38,872 nucleotides of DNA. Origin: Chrysochromulina tobinii (lineage: Eukaryota > Haptophyta > Prymnesiales > Chrysochromulinaceae). Where the stretch lies: contig JWZX01003296.1 in assembly GCA_001275005.1 (NCBI GenBank), positions 1 through 38,872 on the forward strand, given 5' to 3'. This document shows, one piece after another, positions 29,618 to 38,872 of this stretch (position 1 is the stretch's first letter; each line of letters begins with the position of its first letter). Both the position numbers and the translations under genes were made by a program. Below the pieces are notes generated by a model. It made no database searches. It saw only the letters and a program-made list of their open reading frames with translations, and was not told the origin of the DNA.

Positions 29618-30166
29618 GCGGCGCTGAGCGTCATTAGCCGATCATTAGAGGACAGGCGAGTAGCACCGCATGCATACCCATCAGAGTTGCCTATGTACTG
29701 AATCCAGCGAGCAGTGCAGCCGTCCCGACCACGGACCGCAACGTTTGCTCGTCTCTTACCGTACGCCGTGGTCGTTGTTCAATCGTTGTACTTCTCCGCT
29801 TGTGTCTGCTGATTCCCGTACTGGTACACGTAAGACGTATTTTCGTTTCTGTATCCAAACCGGTGACTACAGGTCTCCCCAACTGTTCGTCTTGAAGGCC
29901 GATGTTTCCTTTCTATTGTGTAGAACAAACGTGTGCATGACGATCGCAACACGTACTCGAGAAGCATCGTTCCGACGTCGAGGTTCAGAATCATATCTGA
30001 CACGCCACGTACTCCACCGCCGGGCCGCGGCACTTCGACGCGTAATTGATCCGGAACCGCGGAAGAGCCTCGCGTTTGTATTGCCGTACGACCCGAAATC
30101 GAGTGACGAGCTTGTTGAGCATCAGTTTCCCCACAGCGCGGCTGCGAGGCGACCCGCTGGGCCGGG
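29618..30166. other. convergent intergenic region
   Basis: 549 bp with somewhat lower GC. A 196-codon frame crosses it and runs into the next gene in antisense, without protein-like character. No gene called. Confidence 0.45.
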
Positions 30167-31159
30167 CTACCACTTCATCGCGTGCAGCAGTACGCCATGG
30201 CAGGTTTGTGGATTTGTGCAGAGCTCTTTGAACAACTCCTCGTCCACCTTCGCGTCGTGATTGTACTGACGCTTCGGATCGGGCGGGAGGGTGCTCGGGT
30301 GCAGCGCGACGCATTTGAAGTTGGCCGACGAGATGCACAGAGAGACCGCGAATTGCTCGGACCAAGCTGAGCACCCAGCGTCGCACTGCCTGGCCAGCTC
30401 GTCTAGGAGGCGGGCGGAGAAGCGCTGCGCATGCTCCTTGGTCTTCCATCGCCGCTCGCTTGGCACCAATGCATTATAGAGATCTGTGCAAGTGTCATGC
30501 CAGCACCAGCCTTGCCACACCACGGGCTCAGTGGCGACCAGATCTGGATTCAGCTGGCACCGGACGGCGCTCAGCGGCTCGCTCTGCGTCGGCTCGTCGG
30601 TGATGAGATCCGCCACCCCATCGTTTGCGTACGCTGCGACGAGCGCCGCGAGCTCGGCCGTGTAGCCCACATCATCCTCCAGCACCCAGATGGCTTGAGG
30701 TCGGTCACCATCTGCGCAGTCGGGGTAGACGGACCGCCACCATAGACTAATGGCCTCGGCGTGGAAGCCCCAAGCAAGTGAGTGCCGCTTGCCAGCCCAC
30801 TTTCGCCAACCACCTGCCAATGCTTCACCAATCTCCTCTGGCGTGGTGTTGTCACCCAAGCTCTCCAATCCCGACCACTTGCGTTCACCTGGCATCGTAT
30901 GTATCAACTCACCCAGATACGGAAACGCTCGCAGGAGTTGCTGTTCGTCATAAGTATGCAGAGTGGCACCCGGCACCGCCTCGACCACACAGTCTGCTGC
31001 GTCGCGTCCGTGTGTTACATCCATGGAAATATGCATGCGGATGCCTGCATCAGCAAGCGAGCGGTGCCACTCGCGCATTCGTGCCACCATGGCTTCCGTT
31101 GGCTTGTGCGAGCGCACAAGGACCGTCGTGGTAAGGATCGCCTTAGTCGTCTCCGCCAT
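30167..31159 (-). CDS. glycosyltransferase-like protein (GT-A type), unknown specificity
   Basis: 330 residues, single exon, MAETTKAILTTTVLVRSHKP. A nucleotide-sugar-transferase pattern is suggested by AIWVLEDDVGYTAELAALV (about 160-178), where EDDV resembles the metal-binding DxD element, preceded by an AWGFHAEAISLWWRSVYPD helix and followed by WQGWCWHDTC and a Cys-rich C-terminal third. No signal peptide or transmembrane anchor is seen, which is unusual for a Golgi enzyme. Specificity cannot be stated. The next gene on this strand (ABC-F) ends 390 bp upstream. Confidence 0.5.
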   Translation of the reverse strand: MAETTKAILTTTVLVRSHKPTEAMVARMREWHRSLADAGIRMHISMDVTHGRDAADCVVEAVPGATLHTYDEQQLLRAFPYLGELIHTMPGERKWSGLESLGDNTTPEEIGEALAGGWRKWAGKRHSLAWGFHAEAISLWWRSVYPDCADGDRPQAIWVLEDDVGYTAELAALVAAYANDGVADLITDEPTQSEPLSAVRCQLNPDLVATEPVVWQGWCWHDTCTDLYNALVPSERRWKTKEHAQRFSARLLDELARQCDAGCSAWSEQFAVSLCISSANFKCVALHPSTLPPDPKRQYNHDAKVDEELFKELCTNPQTCHGVLLHAMKW

Positions 31160-31549
31160 CTCTATTCTAACTGTGAAATGGCTGATATGGGGTTCGTTGA
31201 GGTTCGGTACAAAAAGTAAGGCGTGTAAAAATTGCGCTTGAATTGCGGAGGTCGTCGCCGACGTCGGAAATCCTGATGCGCAACCATTTCCACAGGCCTT
31301 CGACTAGGCAGGTACTCACTCCGTGAACTTGCGAGCGGTGTGAATGGGCCCGGTTTGCACGGTTAATACTCAACCGCCTACTCGGAATGGGCCTTGTCGG
31401 CTTGTGAAGACCAAAACTCGAAACTGCGTCGATTTGTTACGATAACTTATACAAGAGGGTGCGTACGAGAGGAAAAAGACGACGACGTGATGTGAACTCA
31501 CGGACGACGACTGGACTCTAGACGACTCGTAATGATGCATGCACACGAC
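31160..31549. other. intergenic, upstream of the glycosyltransferase-like gene
   Basis: 390 bp, moderately AT-rich, with a GACGACGACG patch near 31478-31510. No gene seen. Confidence 0.4.
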
Positions 31550-32751
31550 TCACGCGAGCTGCGGCTGCGCGGAAGCCACCACCACTCCGACGGAGGGCCC
31601 TTGATCGCTGTCTGCAGTTGCAGCGGCGACATTGACAACGCCCCGATCCTCCTCGGAGAAGTCCGATTCCCTCAAGCCGCGCTCCTCGACGAGGATCTTC
31701 CCATTGGCCACGTAGCCGACGTGCGTAGCCGCGATCGTCTCGCAAAAGGCGCGATCGTGCGACACGACGACGACCGCGCCTTCATACCGGCCGATAGCGT
31801 CGAGCAGTGCCGCGATCGCCTCCACGTCGAGATGATTCGTCGGCTCATCAAGCAGGATCACATTGTACGGCGACAGACAGAAGGTGGCGAGCGCCACGCG
31901 CGCCTTCTCGCCGCCCGAGAGGTCACGAATCTGGCGGAGGGCCTTCTCACCCACGAGGCCGAGGGAGCCCATGATGGTACGGCACTTCTCTTCTGTGATA
32001 GAAGGGTCGGCCACACGCACGGTCTGCGCCACGTACTCGCACGCACCCATATCCTGCGGCAGGTCCTGAGCCAGGTCCTGTGCAAAGACGCCCAGCTTGA
32101 GGCGCTCGTCTTCGAAGCGCATCGAGGGCTTCTCGAGCTTGATCGTTCCGGAGAGCGCCTTGAGGATCGTGGACTTGCCCGCTCCGTTAGGCCCGCGCAA
32201 GATGAGACGCATGCCCTTGAGGACCTCCAGATTCGCCTCAGTGATGATGTCCTGCTTGCCCAAAGGGTGGCGGATGTTGGCTTTGCGAAGCGCGAGAGGG
32301 GCCATGCCGCAGGAAGGTGGCTTCGCCAGCGTGAGGACGGGCTTCCTCTGCTCGCCGATGAGGAGTGCCTGCGCCGCCGCCTGCTTGATCGCGAGCTTCT
32401 CGAGCTTGCCTTTGCGGTCGGCGGCCTGGCTGGCCTTCGAAGCCTTGGCACCCATACGACCGATAAAGTCCTGCATCCGCTTGCGCTCGCGTTCCTGCGC
32501 CTCGATCGTCGAGCGGATGCGTGCTTGCCGCTCCTCACGCTCTGTCAGGTACTTGTCGAAGCTCATCGACTTGTAGAGCTCAAGCCGACCTCCCGCCACC
32601 TCGGCGATCGAGTCGGCCGCTCGGCGCACGAACTCGGCGTCGTGCGAGACCACGAGCACCGTACCGTCATACTCTCCGACGTCTGCAACGTGGCACCGAC
32701 TCGATCCCAGTCACAGTCAGTTATAGCGCCAGGGCAGCGGCATCATCAGAC

Positions 32752-32802
<51 letters not shown>

Positions 32803-33623
32803 GCAGCAGCAGCAGCAGTAGCGGCAGTCGCAGTGCTTGGAGGCTCAGTATCTCGGTGTTCGAGAGCGTACGCACAGTTGCCGAGCCAGCGACGCGCGGA
32901 CGCGTCGAGATGGTTCGTAGGCTCATCCATGATGAGAAGCTCGGGCTCGCTCAGGAGCAGGCGAGCGAGCCCGATGCGCATCTGCCAGCCTCCCGAAAAG
33001 GAGGAACATTTGCTGTCAAACTCCTCTGGCTTGAAGCCCAAGCCCTGCAGTACCTTCGAGACACGAGCCTCGATGTCGTAGCCGCCGCACGCCTCAAACT
33101 CCTCTTGCGCCTTCTCAAGGCACGCGAGCTCCTCCTCAGAGCCCAAGACGCAGTTCTCGACGGCCGCGTTGAGGGCCTTGGTCGCAGCTTGGAAGCGCGC
33201 CATCCGAGACACGACTTCTTCGCGCACAGTGTTGTCCGATCCGGAGACGGCCGTCTGCTCTAACATGCCCATGCGGAGCGTCGCGTCGACCAGGATCAAG
33301 CCCTCTTCGAGCTTATCGCCTTTCGCACTCGCGGCGATGGCACGGAGCAAGGTGGACTTTCCACAGCCGTTCGTGCCCTGAATAGCCCATCGCGACTTGG
33401 GCATGATGTCCCAGTTGACGTCGAGGATGAGCGGCGAATTGCCGGCCCAGACATCAACCTCTTTGCACACGATGGCAGCGCCGCCGGTGTCGACTTTCAT
33501 GCACGGCAGGGACACACGCGAAGCCGTCGACCGTGTATTCACGCTGGCATAAGCGCCTACGGCGTACGCATCAACCGTGCTGAGCGCTGTGAGGAAGGCA
33601 CATCTGAAGAAGATGCCTTGCAT
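31550..33623 (-). CDS. ABC-F ATPase with plastid-type leader
   Basis: Exon 1 (33623-32876) and exon 2 (32682-31550) join into 626 residues. ABC-F proteins bind ribosomes and act as translation factors; they lack membrane segments, as here. Nucleotide-binding domain 1 has GTNGCGKSTLL, SSFSGGWQMR and LLIMDEPTNHLD; domain 2 has GPNGAGKSTIL, RDLSGGEKARV and VILLDEPTNHLD. The linker after the first domain is the Arg/Glu-rich helical arm (YLTEREERQARIRSTIEAQE). The N-terminus, MQGIFFRCAFLTALSTVDAY, then Ser/Arg/Thr-rich sequence to about residue 42, resembles a signal plus transit peptide, so plastid ribosomes are the inferred target. The intron joins RRWLGN-Y-VGEYDGTVLVV, restoring the family sequence. 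Confidence 0.92.
32683..32875 (-). other. ABC-F intron with GCC/GCT triplet repeat
   Basis: Donor GTGCGT (32875), acceptor CACGTTGCAG (ending 32683), 193 nt, phase 1. About 75 bp of it (about 32751-32826) is a GCG-then-GCA triplet tract. Read as protein the tract is poly-Ala, but it lies wholly within the intron. Confidence 0.85.
32751..32826. repeat. trinucleotide repeat (CGG)n(CAG)n
   Basis: About fourteen GCG/CGG units followed by about seven CAG units and decayed ends, inside the ABC-F intron. Confidence 0.9.
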
Positions 33624-33812
33624 CGTGGCGTTCCTATTTGTTCGCTCAGTCGACCGACCGTTTCGCTGAATTCTCCGCGGTGAGCTCGCGCGGTCACGAG
33701 TCGGGGCTCGTGTAGTGCTCGTAAAGTGAGACAATGTACCGTATTGGCCACGAAATGTACGTACGCGTTGGTTCCGCTGATCACGGGGAACACAACAGTC
33801 CCCCACCCTCGT

Positions 33813-36255
33813 TCAAAGGAAGCGCCAGAGAGCGCACTCGACGCCGGCGCCGGGGCCCATGGTGATGAACATGCCATACTCACCGCGTTTGGCGATCTTC
33901 TCGCGCAGCAGCGATTCGTACGCCCAGAGGAAGGATCCGCTGGACATGTTGCCCATCGCCCGCAGTGAGTTGAGCGAGTGCCGGATGGCGTGCTTCGAGA
34001 GCCCGAGCGAGTACATGACGCAGTCGAGCACCTTCTTGCCGCCCGAGTGGACGACCCAGTGCGCGATGTCCTCCTTACGCAGCCGGTGCTTCGCCAGCAG
34101 CCGGTGCACCATGCCAGGGATCTTGAGGCCCATCAGGTAGGGCACCTGCGGCGAGGCCATCAGCATGCAATCAGCATGCAATCAGCATGCAATCACCTGT
34201 GATGAGGGAGGCCATCAGCATGCAATCAGGTAGGGCACCTGCGGCGAGATTGTGAACGAGTACTTGTGATACTCCTCGAGCCACGTGTAGCAGAGGGAGT
34301 CGAGCGAGTCGGGCAGCAGCAGCGACTCGAAGCCGTAGAGGGCCGGCTTGGGCGCGGCGTTCGTTGAGGCGATCGGACGCTCGGGCGTTGGGCAGAGCAG
34401 CACGGCCGCGGCAGAGCCATCGCCGAAGAGCGAGTTGGTGAGGGCGACGGCGAGGTCGGGCTTGCTGGCGTCCCAAACATAGCCGGCCGAGACCACCTCG
34501 CATGCGAACATGACGGCGGGTACTCCCGGGTTCGCCTCGGCCCAATGGGCGGCGGTTGCCATGCAGTTGAGCCCGGCGTGGCAGCCCATGCCCACGATGT
34601 CGACGCGCTGGATGGTCGAGGGCAGCCGCAGGTGGTTGGCCACGTGGGCGGAGAGGCCGGGAGAGGAGAAGCCGGTCGTGGTGCACACGACGAGGAAGCC
34701 CACCTGATGAGGGGTGCAATCAGGTGCAATCAGGTGCAATCAGTGGTGCACACGACGAGGAAGCCCACCTGATGAGGGGTGCAATCAGGTGCAATCAGGT
34801 GCAATCAGTGGTGCACACGACGAGGAAGCCCACCTGATCGAGCGCCACACCCGCCGCCTCGCACGCCTGCGGGATGGCGGAGGCGGCGAGCTTCTTCGAC
34901 CAGCGTAGGTGCTTGGCGAGCAAGCCACCCTGGGTCACCCCACCAGCACGCTGCTCGGCACCGATCTCGGCCAGCCGGCGAGACTCGATGTGGGCAGACG
35001 AGTAGATGGCTCGCATGCGAGGGTCGTCCACGCCGAGCAGGTTGGCCACCTCGGCTTGTGTGTACCGCTCCTCCGGGGCGGCGGTGCCGATCCCGACGAG
35101 CACGGCGCGAGGCTTGTACTTGGCCTCGTACAGCAATCCCTCGGCGATGCGCTCCGAGCGGAGCGAATCCTCGTGTGCGCCGCCGCCCACACGTGCGTCG
35201 ATGAGCATCTTGGCGAGCGTGCGGGCGAGCGCTTGGTCGGTGCCGAGCTTGGCGGCGAGCTCGAGCGCCGCCGTGAGCGGTGTGGGCGAGAGGGAGAGCG
35301 CGAGTCCCCATTCGAGCGCGCTGTTCGCACTCAGTCGCCCATGGAAGAGGATGACTTGCTTCGCGCGCGCGGCGCCCACTGCCTCGGTCAGACGCGTGCA
35401 GCCGCCCGCGGCAGGCACGAGGCCGAGGGAGGTCTCGGGCAACCAGAAGCGCGCCCCCGGCCCGACGAGGCGCACGTCGCACGCCAGTGCCCACTCGAAC
35501 CCGCCCGCGACGGCGGCGCCCTCGACGACGGCGATCGAGACGAAAGGAGCCTTGGCAAGCGATTCGAAGACGCGCTGGCTCTGGAGCTCGAGAGCGTCCA
35601 TCGCGCGCGGGTTGGAGACACGTTCGAGGTCGGCGCCGGAGCAGAAGAAGCGAGGGTCCGATGACTTGAAGATGACGCAGCCGCACCGTTGGGCTGAGAG
35701 CATCGGGATGAGACGCTCGAGGGCATCGAGCATTGGGCCGTCGTACGCGTTCGCGTAGCTCGGCCGGTTGATGGTGACGATGGCGAGCGCGCCCTGGCGC
35801 AGAAGCTGCAGCGAGTGCGTGCCGAGTGCATCGGGCGTCACGTAGCGCGAGTCCTCCTCGAGTGCCCGCGGCAGCGCCGCCTCGGACGCTGGCACGATCA
35901 GCGCATTGAGATGCTGCTGGAGCAGGGGGAGCGCCGACTCGGGCTCGAGCTGTGGAAGACGCACGAGGAGCCACTCGGTGCGTCGTCGGAGCTCGGCCAG
36001 TTCAGTCAGCCCGGCCACCTCGCGCAACCATGCAGCGGATGCAAAGGGGCGGCGGGCCGGTTCGGTGAGCATGCCGCCGCCGACGAGTAACGCCTTGTCG
36101 GACAGTTCGGCCGCCGCGCTCGCCATCGCCTCGCCGAGACAGTCGACGCGCGTGCGGCCGACGGCGAACCCGCCGTCACGGTCGCATCGCCGCTGGCCGA
36201 GGGCGTGCGCGAGGTGAGCGTTGGCGAGGGCGGTGCGACCTCCCGCCTGGCCAGC
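33813..36255 (-). CDS. enoyl-CoA hydratase fused to DpgA-like type III polyketide synthase
   Basis: Exon A (to 34834), exon B (34703-34239) and exon C (34145-33813) join in frame. The crotonase domain has FFCSGADL (oxyanion hole), VAGGFEWALACD and WLPETSLGLVPAAGG, so both hydratase Glu are kept. From about 35120 the type III PKS begins, VLVGIGTAAPEERYTQAEV. It carries the catalytic Cys in VDIVGMGCHAGLN, then TNSLFGDGSAAAVL, the catalytic His in HWVVHSGGKKVLD and the Asn in MGNMSSGSF, ending TMGPGAGVECALWRF. The GMGCHAG context is closer to bacterial DpgA than to chalcone synthase. DpgA condenses four malonyl-CoA, and DpgB/DpgD-type crotonases help to release 3,5-dihydroxyphenylacetyl-CoA; the same chemistry is inferred here. 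Upstream coding in the same frame extends past ATG 36126 (ALANAHLAHALGQRR, GFAVGRTRVDCLGEAM), so this is the 3' part of a longer gene. Confidence 0.85.
34146..34238 (-). other. PKS intron 2, born by internal duplication
   Basis: 93 nt between CCGCAG|GTGCCC copies. A 23-bp exon segment (TCGCCGCAG plus GTGCCCTACCTGAT) is present at both ends; between them are TGATTGCATGC tandem units. In-frame TGA codons make it non-coding. Removing GT..AG gives ISPQ-VPYLMGLKIPG, the expected continuous sequence. Confidence 0.85.
34704..34833 (-). other. PKS intron 1, two 65-bp tandem copies
   Basis: 130 nt made of exactly two 65-bp units. Each starts with the 26 nt that also begin the downstream exon (GTGGGCTTCCTCGTC...) and continues with three TGATTGCACC units and CCTCATCAG. 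One unit alone would shift the frame; excising 130 nt restores ALDQ-VGFLVVCTTTG. Confidence 0.87.
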
Positions 36256-38713
36256 ACACGTGAGAGAGCGCCTGGCGCGTCCACCTGGGTGGCAAGTCGC
36301 TCGAGCCGCGCCATCACATCAGCCTCGTCTTCACACGGCGGCGCCTCGAGGACGCCCCACTGGACGAGGGACTCGAGGTCGGCCGCGGGAGTCGCGAGGA
36401 GCACGCGCATGAGGGATCCGATGCGAGCAGAGCGGCCGAGCTGCCACACGCGCGCGCCCGGCACCATTTTGGCTTGCCAGCCAGCGAGGCGCACACACAC
36501 TGCCGCCGAGGCCGCCAGCCGGTGCTTGCATGCAAGGCACAGCTCGAGCGCGAGCGCGCCAAGCTCGCCGCGCATGAGCGCCGTGGTGGGCACTTGCGCC
36601 GTGAGCGCGTCGAGCGCGTCGAGCGCCGTGGCGAACGCCTCCCTCGAGGCGCACGTGTTGTCGAGCCGGAGCAGGTGTCCGCTCTCTTCGTCGAGGTCGA
36701 GGAGCACCCCGAGCGTGGGCCCGAGCGGGGGAAGTGGGGGAGGCGCGCCTGCACCCATCGCCGAAGGCCCAAGCATCATCTGCGCGGAGGTGCCATGCTC
36801 GAGTTTGGCCATCTCCACCGCCTCGAGAGTGGTCAACGCCTCGGTGAGGGCCCCGAGCGCCTCCGCCGTTAGTACGCTGCCCGTCAGCCGAAGCCGCACC
36901 ACACACCCGAGGCTGCCCAGCGGCTCGGTACTCACACGCACATTCAGCGGCGCGCCGCCTGCGTCCGCCGTGCCAGCCTCGGTCGTCTCAGCCGCGGCTC
37001 CCTGGGCGGCGCGGGCGCCCGCCCGCGCCCATTCGAGCTTCCATTGCCACGCCTCGGTCGGCATGATGAACTGGTCGGGGAAGAAGGAGGCGAGCTGTTC
37101 GAGCTGGGCCGACGAGATCTTGGACGAGAACGCATTCACCGGCGGGGCCGCCTCGACGACATCCACTCCTCCTTCTCCCCCTCCTTCTCCGGCGTCCGCG
37201 CCGCTCGTGGCGGCTGCTGGCGCCGTGTGCCACACTTTGAGCATCGCCCGGAGCTCCTCGGGGCGCGCCATCCAGATGGTATCCTGGAGCAGGTAGCGGC
37301 AAAGGAGAAGGGAGGCGCCGTGCGCGGCGCGCGCGAGCAATGCGCCGAGCCACGCGCCCACCTCGGCCGCGGGCGCGTCCGCCGCCGCCGCCTTGGGCGC
37401 CACGATCCATTGTAGCGCGCCTACGCGCAACGCCTCGGTGGTGCCCAGTGGGGAATCCTGCGCCATGAGCGCCATCGCGACGCCCGCGCCCACGTGCTTC
37501 GCGAGGCGGAAGGCGAGGGTTCCGGGGAGCGTGCCCGAGGCGGCGCCAAAGTCGAGCGTGACGCTGGGCGCCGCCGCGCGCAGGTCACACGCGAACGCGA
37601 TCTGGAGCGCCGTCGCGCCGACCGATCCGGTGCCCACGAGGACGCACACGGTGGGCAGGGGCAGCGTGTTGAGGCTGGCGAGTGCCTTCTCGAGCTTGGT
37701 TAGCCATGAGACGAGGCGCATGTTGAAGTGGCCGTTGGCACCGCCGACCGCGTGCAGCGCGAGCAGCTGCTGCGGCATCGGCAGCCGCCCCGCCCTCTCG
37801 GACGCGAGCATCCGGAGGACGAGGCACGTGGGCAGGGGCGTCACCGGTGGCGGCGAGCGCGGCTAGCCCGCGGTTGAGCTGCTCGAGCACCTTGCTGAGC
37901 TCGTCGAGGGAGATGAGCTCGAGCTCGGAGGGCATCGTGAGCACCCACGCCTCCTCGGACCGGTGCACCTCGTACTCGAGCGGCACGAGAGGTGGCAGCG
38001 GGGCGTGCGCGGCCGCCGCTCGCCCGACCGCGTCGGCGATGACGAGGGACGAGACGGCGAGTGAGTGGCCGATGACGTCGGTGCCCGCGACGGACGAAGG
38101 TCTGGAGCACGATGCGCCGGAGCAGCGCGAGCGGCACATTTGGCGGCACGGGCAGCCGCGCCGCGTGGAGCGCCGCCACGGTGGGGCACAGCGCGTGCAC
38201 CACGTGGCAGTCGAGCAGTTCGTGCGTGCCCGCCGGCTGCGTGCGCCAGAGCAGCTTCTGCGCGCGCAGCACGCCCGCGTGGAGGGCGAGCGAGGCGAGC
38301 CACCAGATGGGGAGCGGCACGTACGGCTGCGTCGCGCCCGTCGCCTGCGACGCTGGCCGCGCCGGCAGGCACGTGTCTGCCGTCCCGAGCCGGAAGTCGC
38401 ACGCAAGCGCGAGGCTGAGCGACAGGTCGCAGAGCGCGCCGTCGAGAGCGGCGACGAGCAGGAGGCTGCGCTTCTGCAACTTGGCGAGCGCGAGCTCGTA
38501 CCGCTGCAGCGCCGCCGCCGTGCACACGGGCACGACCAGCGGCCCGCCGCGGATGCACAGCACGACCTTGGTGGACTTGTCCCTGTCGAGCTGCTTGCAC
38601 AGGCGCTCGACCGTCTCCGTGTACTCGACGAGCGAGGTCGGCGGCTCTACCTCGATGACGGTCGTCTCCGGCGGCACGAGTATCGACTCGGGGTCGGGGC
38701 CGGGCGTCTCCAT
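36236..38713 (-). CDS. crotonase-fold (DpgB-like) repeat region, 5' part of the PKS gene; three frame breaks
   Basis: Collinear with the PKS gene and without an intergenic gap. Domain 1 starts METPGPDPESILVPPET (ATG 38713) and reads KVVLCIRGGPLVVPV, AALQRYELALAKLQKRSLLL, SLALACDFRLG. Domain 2 (from about 37860) reads TCLVLRMLASERAGRL, KLEKALASLNTLPLPTVCVL, QIAFACDLRAAAPSV, GTLPGTLAFRLAKHVG. Domain 3 (about 36950-36100) reads VVRLRLTGSVLTAEAL, ALELCLACKHRLAAS. All resemble the crotonase fold, and the first two resemble DpgB, but the hydratase Glu are not recognisable, so non-catalytic or structural roles are possible. The sensible frame changes at about 38090 (CGTCCGTC, a 4-nt duplication), about 37850 and about 36245. 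No canonical introns explain these. They are either assembly indels or real lesions. An alternative start lies at 38839. Confidence 0.65.
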
Positions 38714-38842
38714 CGTCCGACCGAACGGCGCTGACTCGCCGGCTCTCCCGGATTGAGTCGTACTGTCGATGCCAAGTAAGGGCAAACAGAGAGGCCGCGC
38801 GTCGGGGCGCTGTGGTGAACTGTAGGTGCCGTGACGCATGCA

Positions 38843-38872
38843 AAGGGGGAGGAGGGGGGGAGGGGGGGGGGG
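38843..38872. repeat. G-rich low-complexity window end
   Basis: GGGGGAGGAGGGG followed by runs of G to the last base. It may be where an assembly stopped. Confidence 0.7.

Noticed and set aside
29670-30260. 196-codon frame between the F-box-like and glycosyltransferase-like genes
   Set aside because: No recognisable motif, and it overlaps the 3' end of the glycosyltransferase-like gene in antisense.
31532-32821. 429-codon frame opposite the ABC-F gene
   Set aside because: Antisense to conserved ABC motifs; ends in the triplet repeat.
32721-33806. ABC protein ending in a long poly-alanine tail
   Set aside because: The tail is a triplet repeat inside an intron with good GT and AG ends; splicing restores the second ABC domain in frame.
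36205-37296. 363-codon Ser/Ala-rich plus-strand frame
   Set aside because: Shadow of the crotonase region, low-complexity composition.

Overview
This is a GC-rich nuclear window from a eukaryotic alga, with short spliceosomal introns (about 85-195 nt, GT..AG) and tightly packed genes on both strands. Several proteins begin with a signal peptide followed by a Ser/Arg-rich stretch, and one carries an AFAP motif at the presumed cleavage site. That is the bipartite targeting signal of algae with secondary red plastids. A haptophyte is my best guess; a pelagophyte or another secondary red alga is not excluded. No bacterial operon structure, tRNA, rRNA or CRISPR array was recognised.

Layout. 1-781 (-): 5' part of alpha-tubulin, two exons. 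1255-2010 (-): an ORF with two ATG8 units in tandem. 2292-4120 (+): metallophosphoesterase with plastid-type leader. 4121-7543: gene-poor, partly AT-rich, with a hAT-type MITE that keeps its 8-bp target duplication. 7544-8320 (-): triosephosphate isomerase. 8719-9738 (+): permuted papain-like amidase. 10227-21694 (-): a giant sacsin-like GHKL ATPase locus running straight into a kinase plus RING/RBR-like E3 reading frame, probably one gene. 21935-25033 (+): TBC Rab-GAP. 25772-27180 (-): ARP4 with a 13-nt first exon. 27472-28400 (+): three-exon protein of unknown function. 28753-29088 (-): small one-helix plastid-type protein. 29270-29617 (+): F-box-like protein. 30167-31159 (-): glycosyltransferase-like protein. 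31550-33623 (-): ABC-F ATPase with plastid-type leader. 33813-38713 (-): crotonase domains fused to a type III polyketide synthase.

The most notable locus is the last. Three divergent crotonase-like (DpgB-like) segments, one enoyl-CoA hydratase domain with both catalytic Glu, and a DpgA-like type III PKS with an intact Cys/His/Asn triad lie collinear on one strand. In actinomycetes the corresponding activities are separate proteins that make 3,5-dihydroxyphenylacetyl-CoA from malonyl-CoA. Two introns in the PKS part look newly born: each is bounded by a direct duplication of exon sequence across an AG|GT site and filled with short tandem repeats. Three apparent 1-nt frame shifts interrupt the upstream crotonase part, so its integrity needs checking.

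Other points of interest are the polyprotein-like ATG8 dimer, the probable sacsin-kinase-E3 fusion, and an alpha-tubulin with unusual residues in its first nucleotide-binding loop. The genes are mostly housekeeping (cytoskeleton, autophagy, glycolysis, chromatin, trafficking, plastid). They do not form one pathway apart from the fused polyketide locus.
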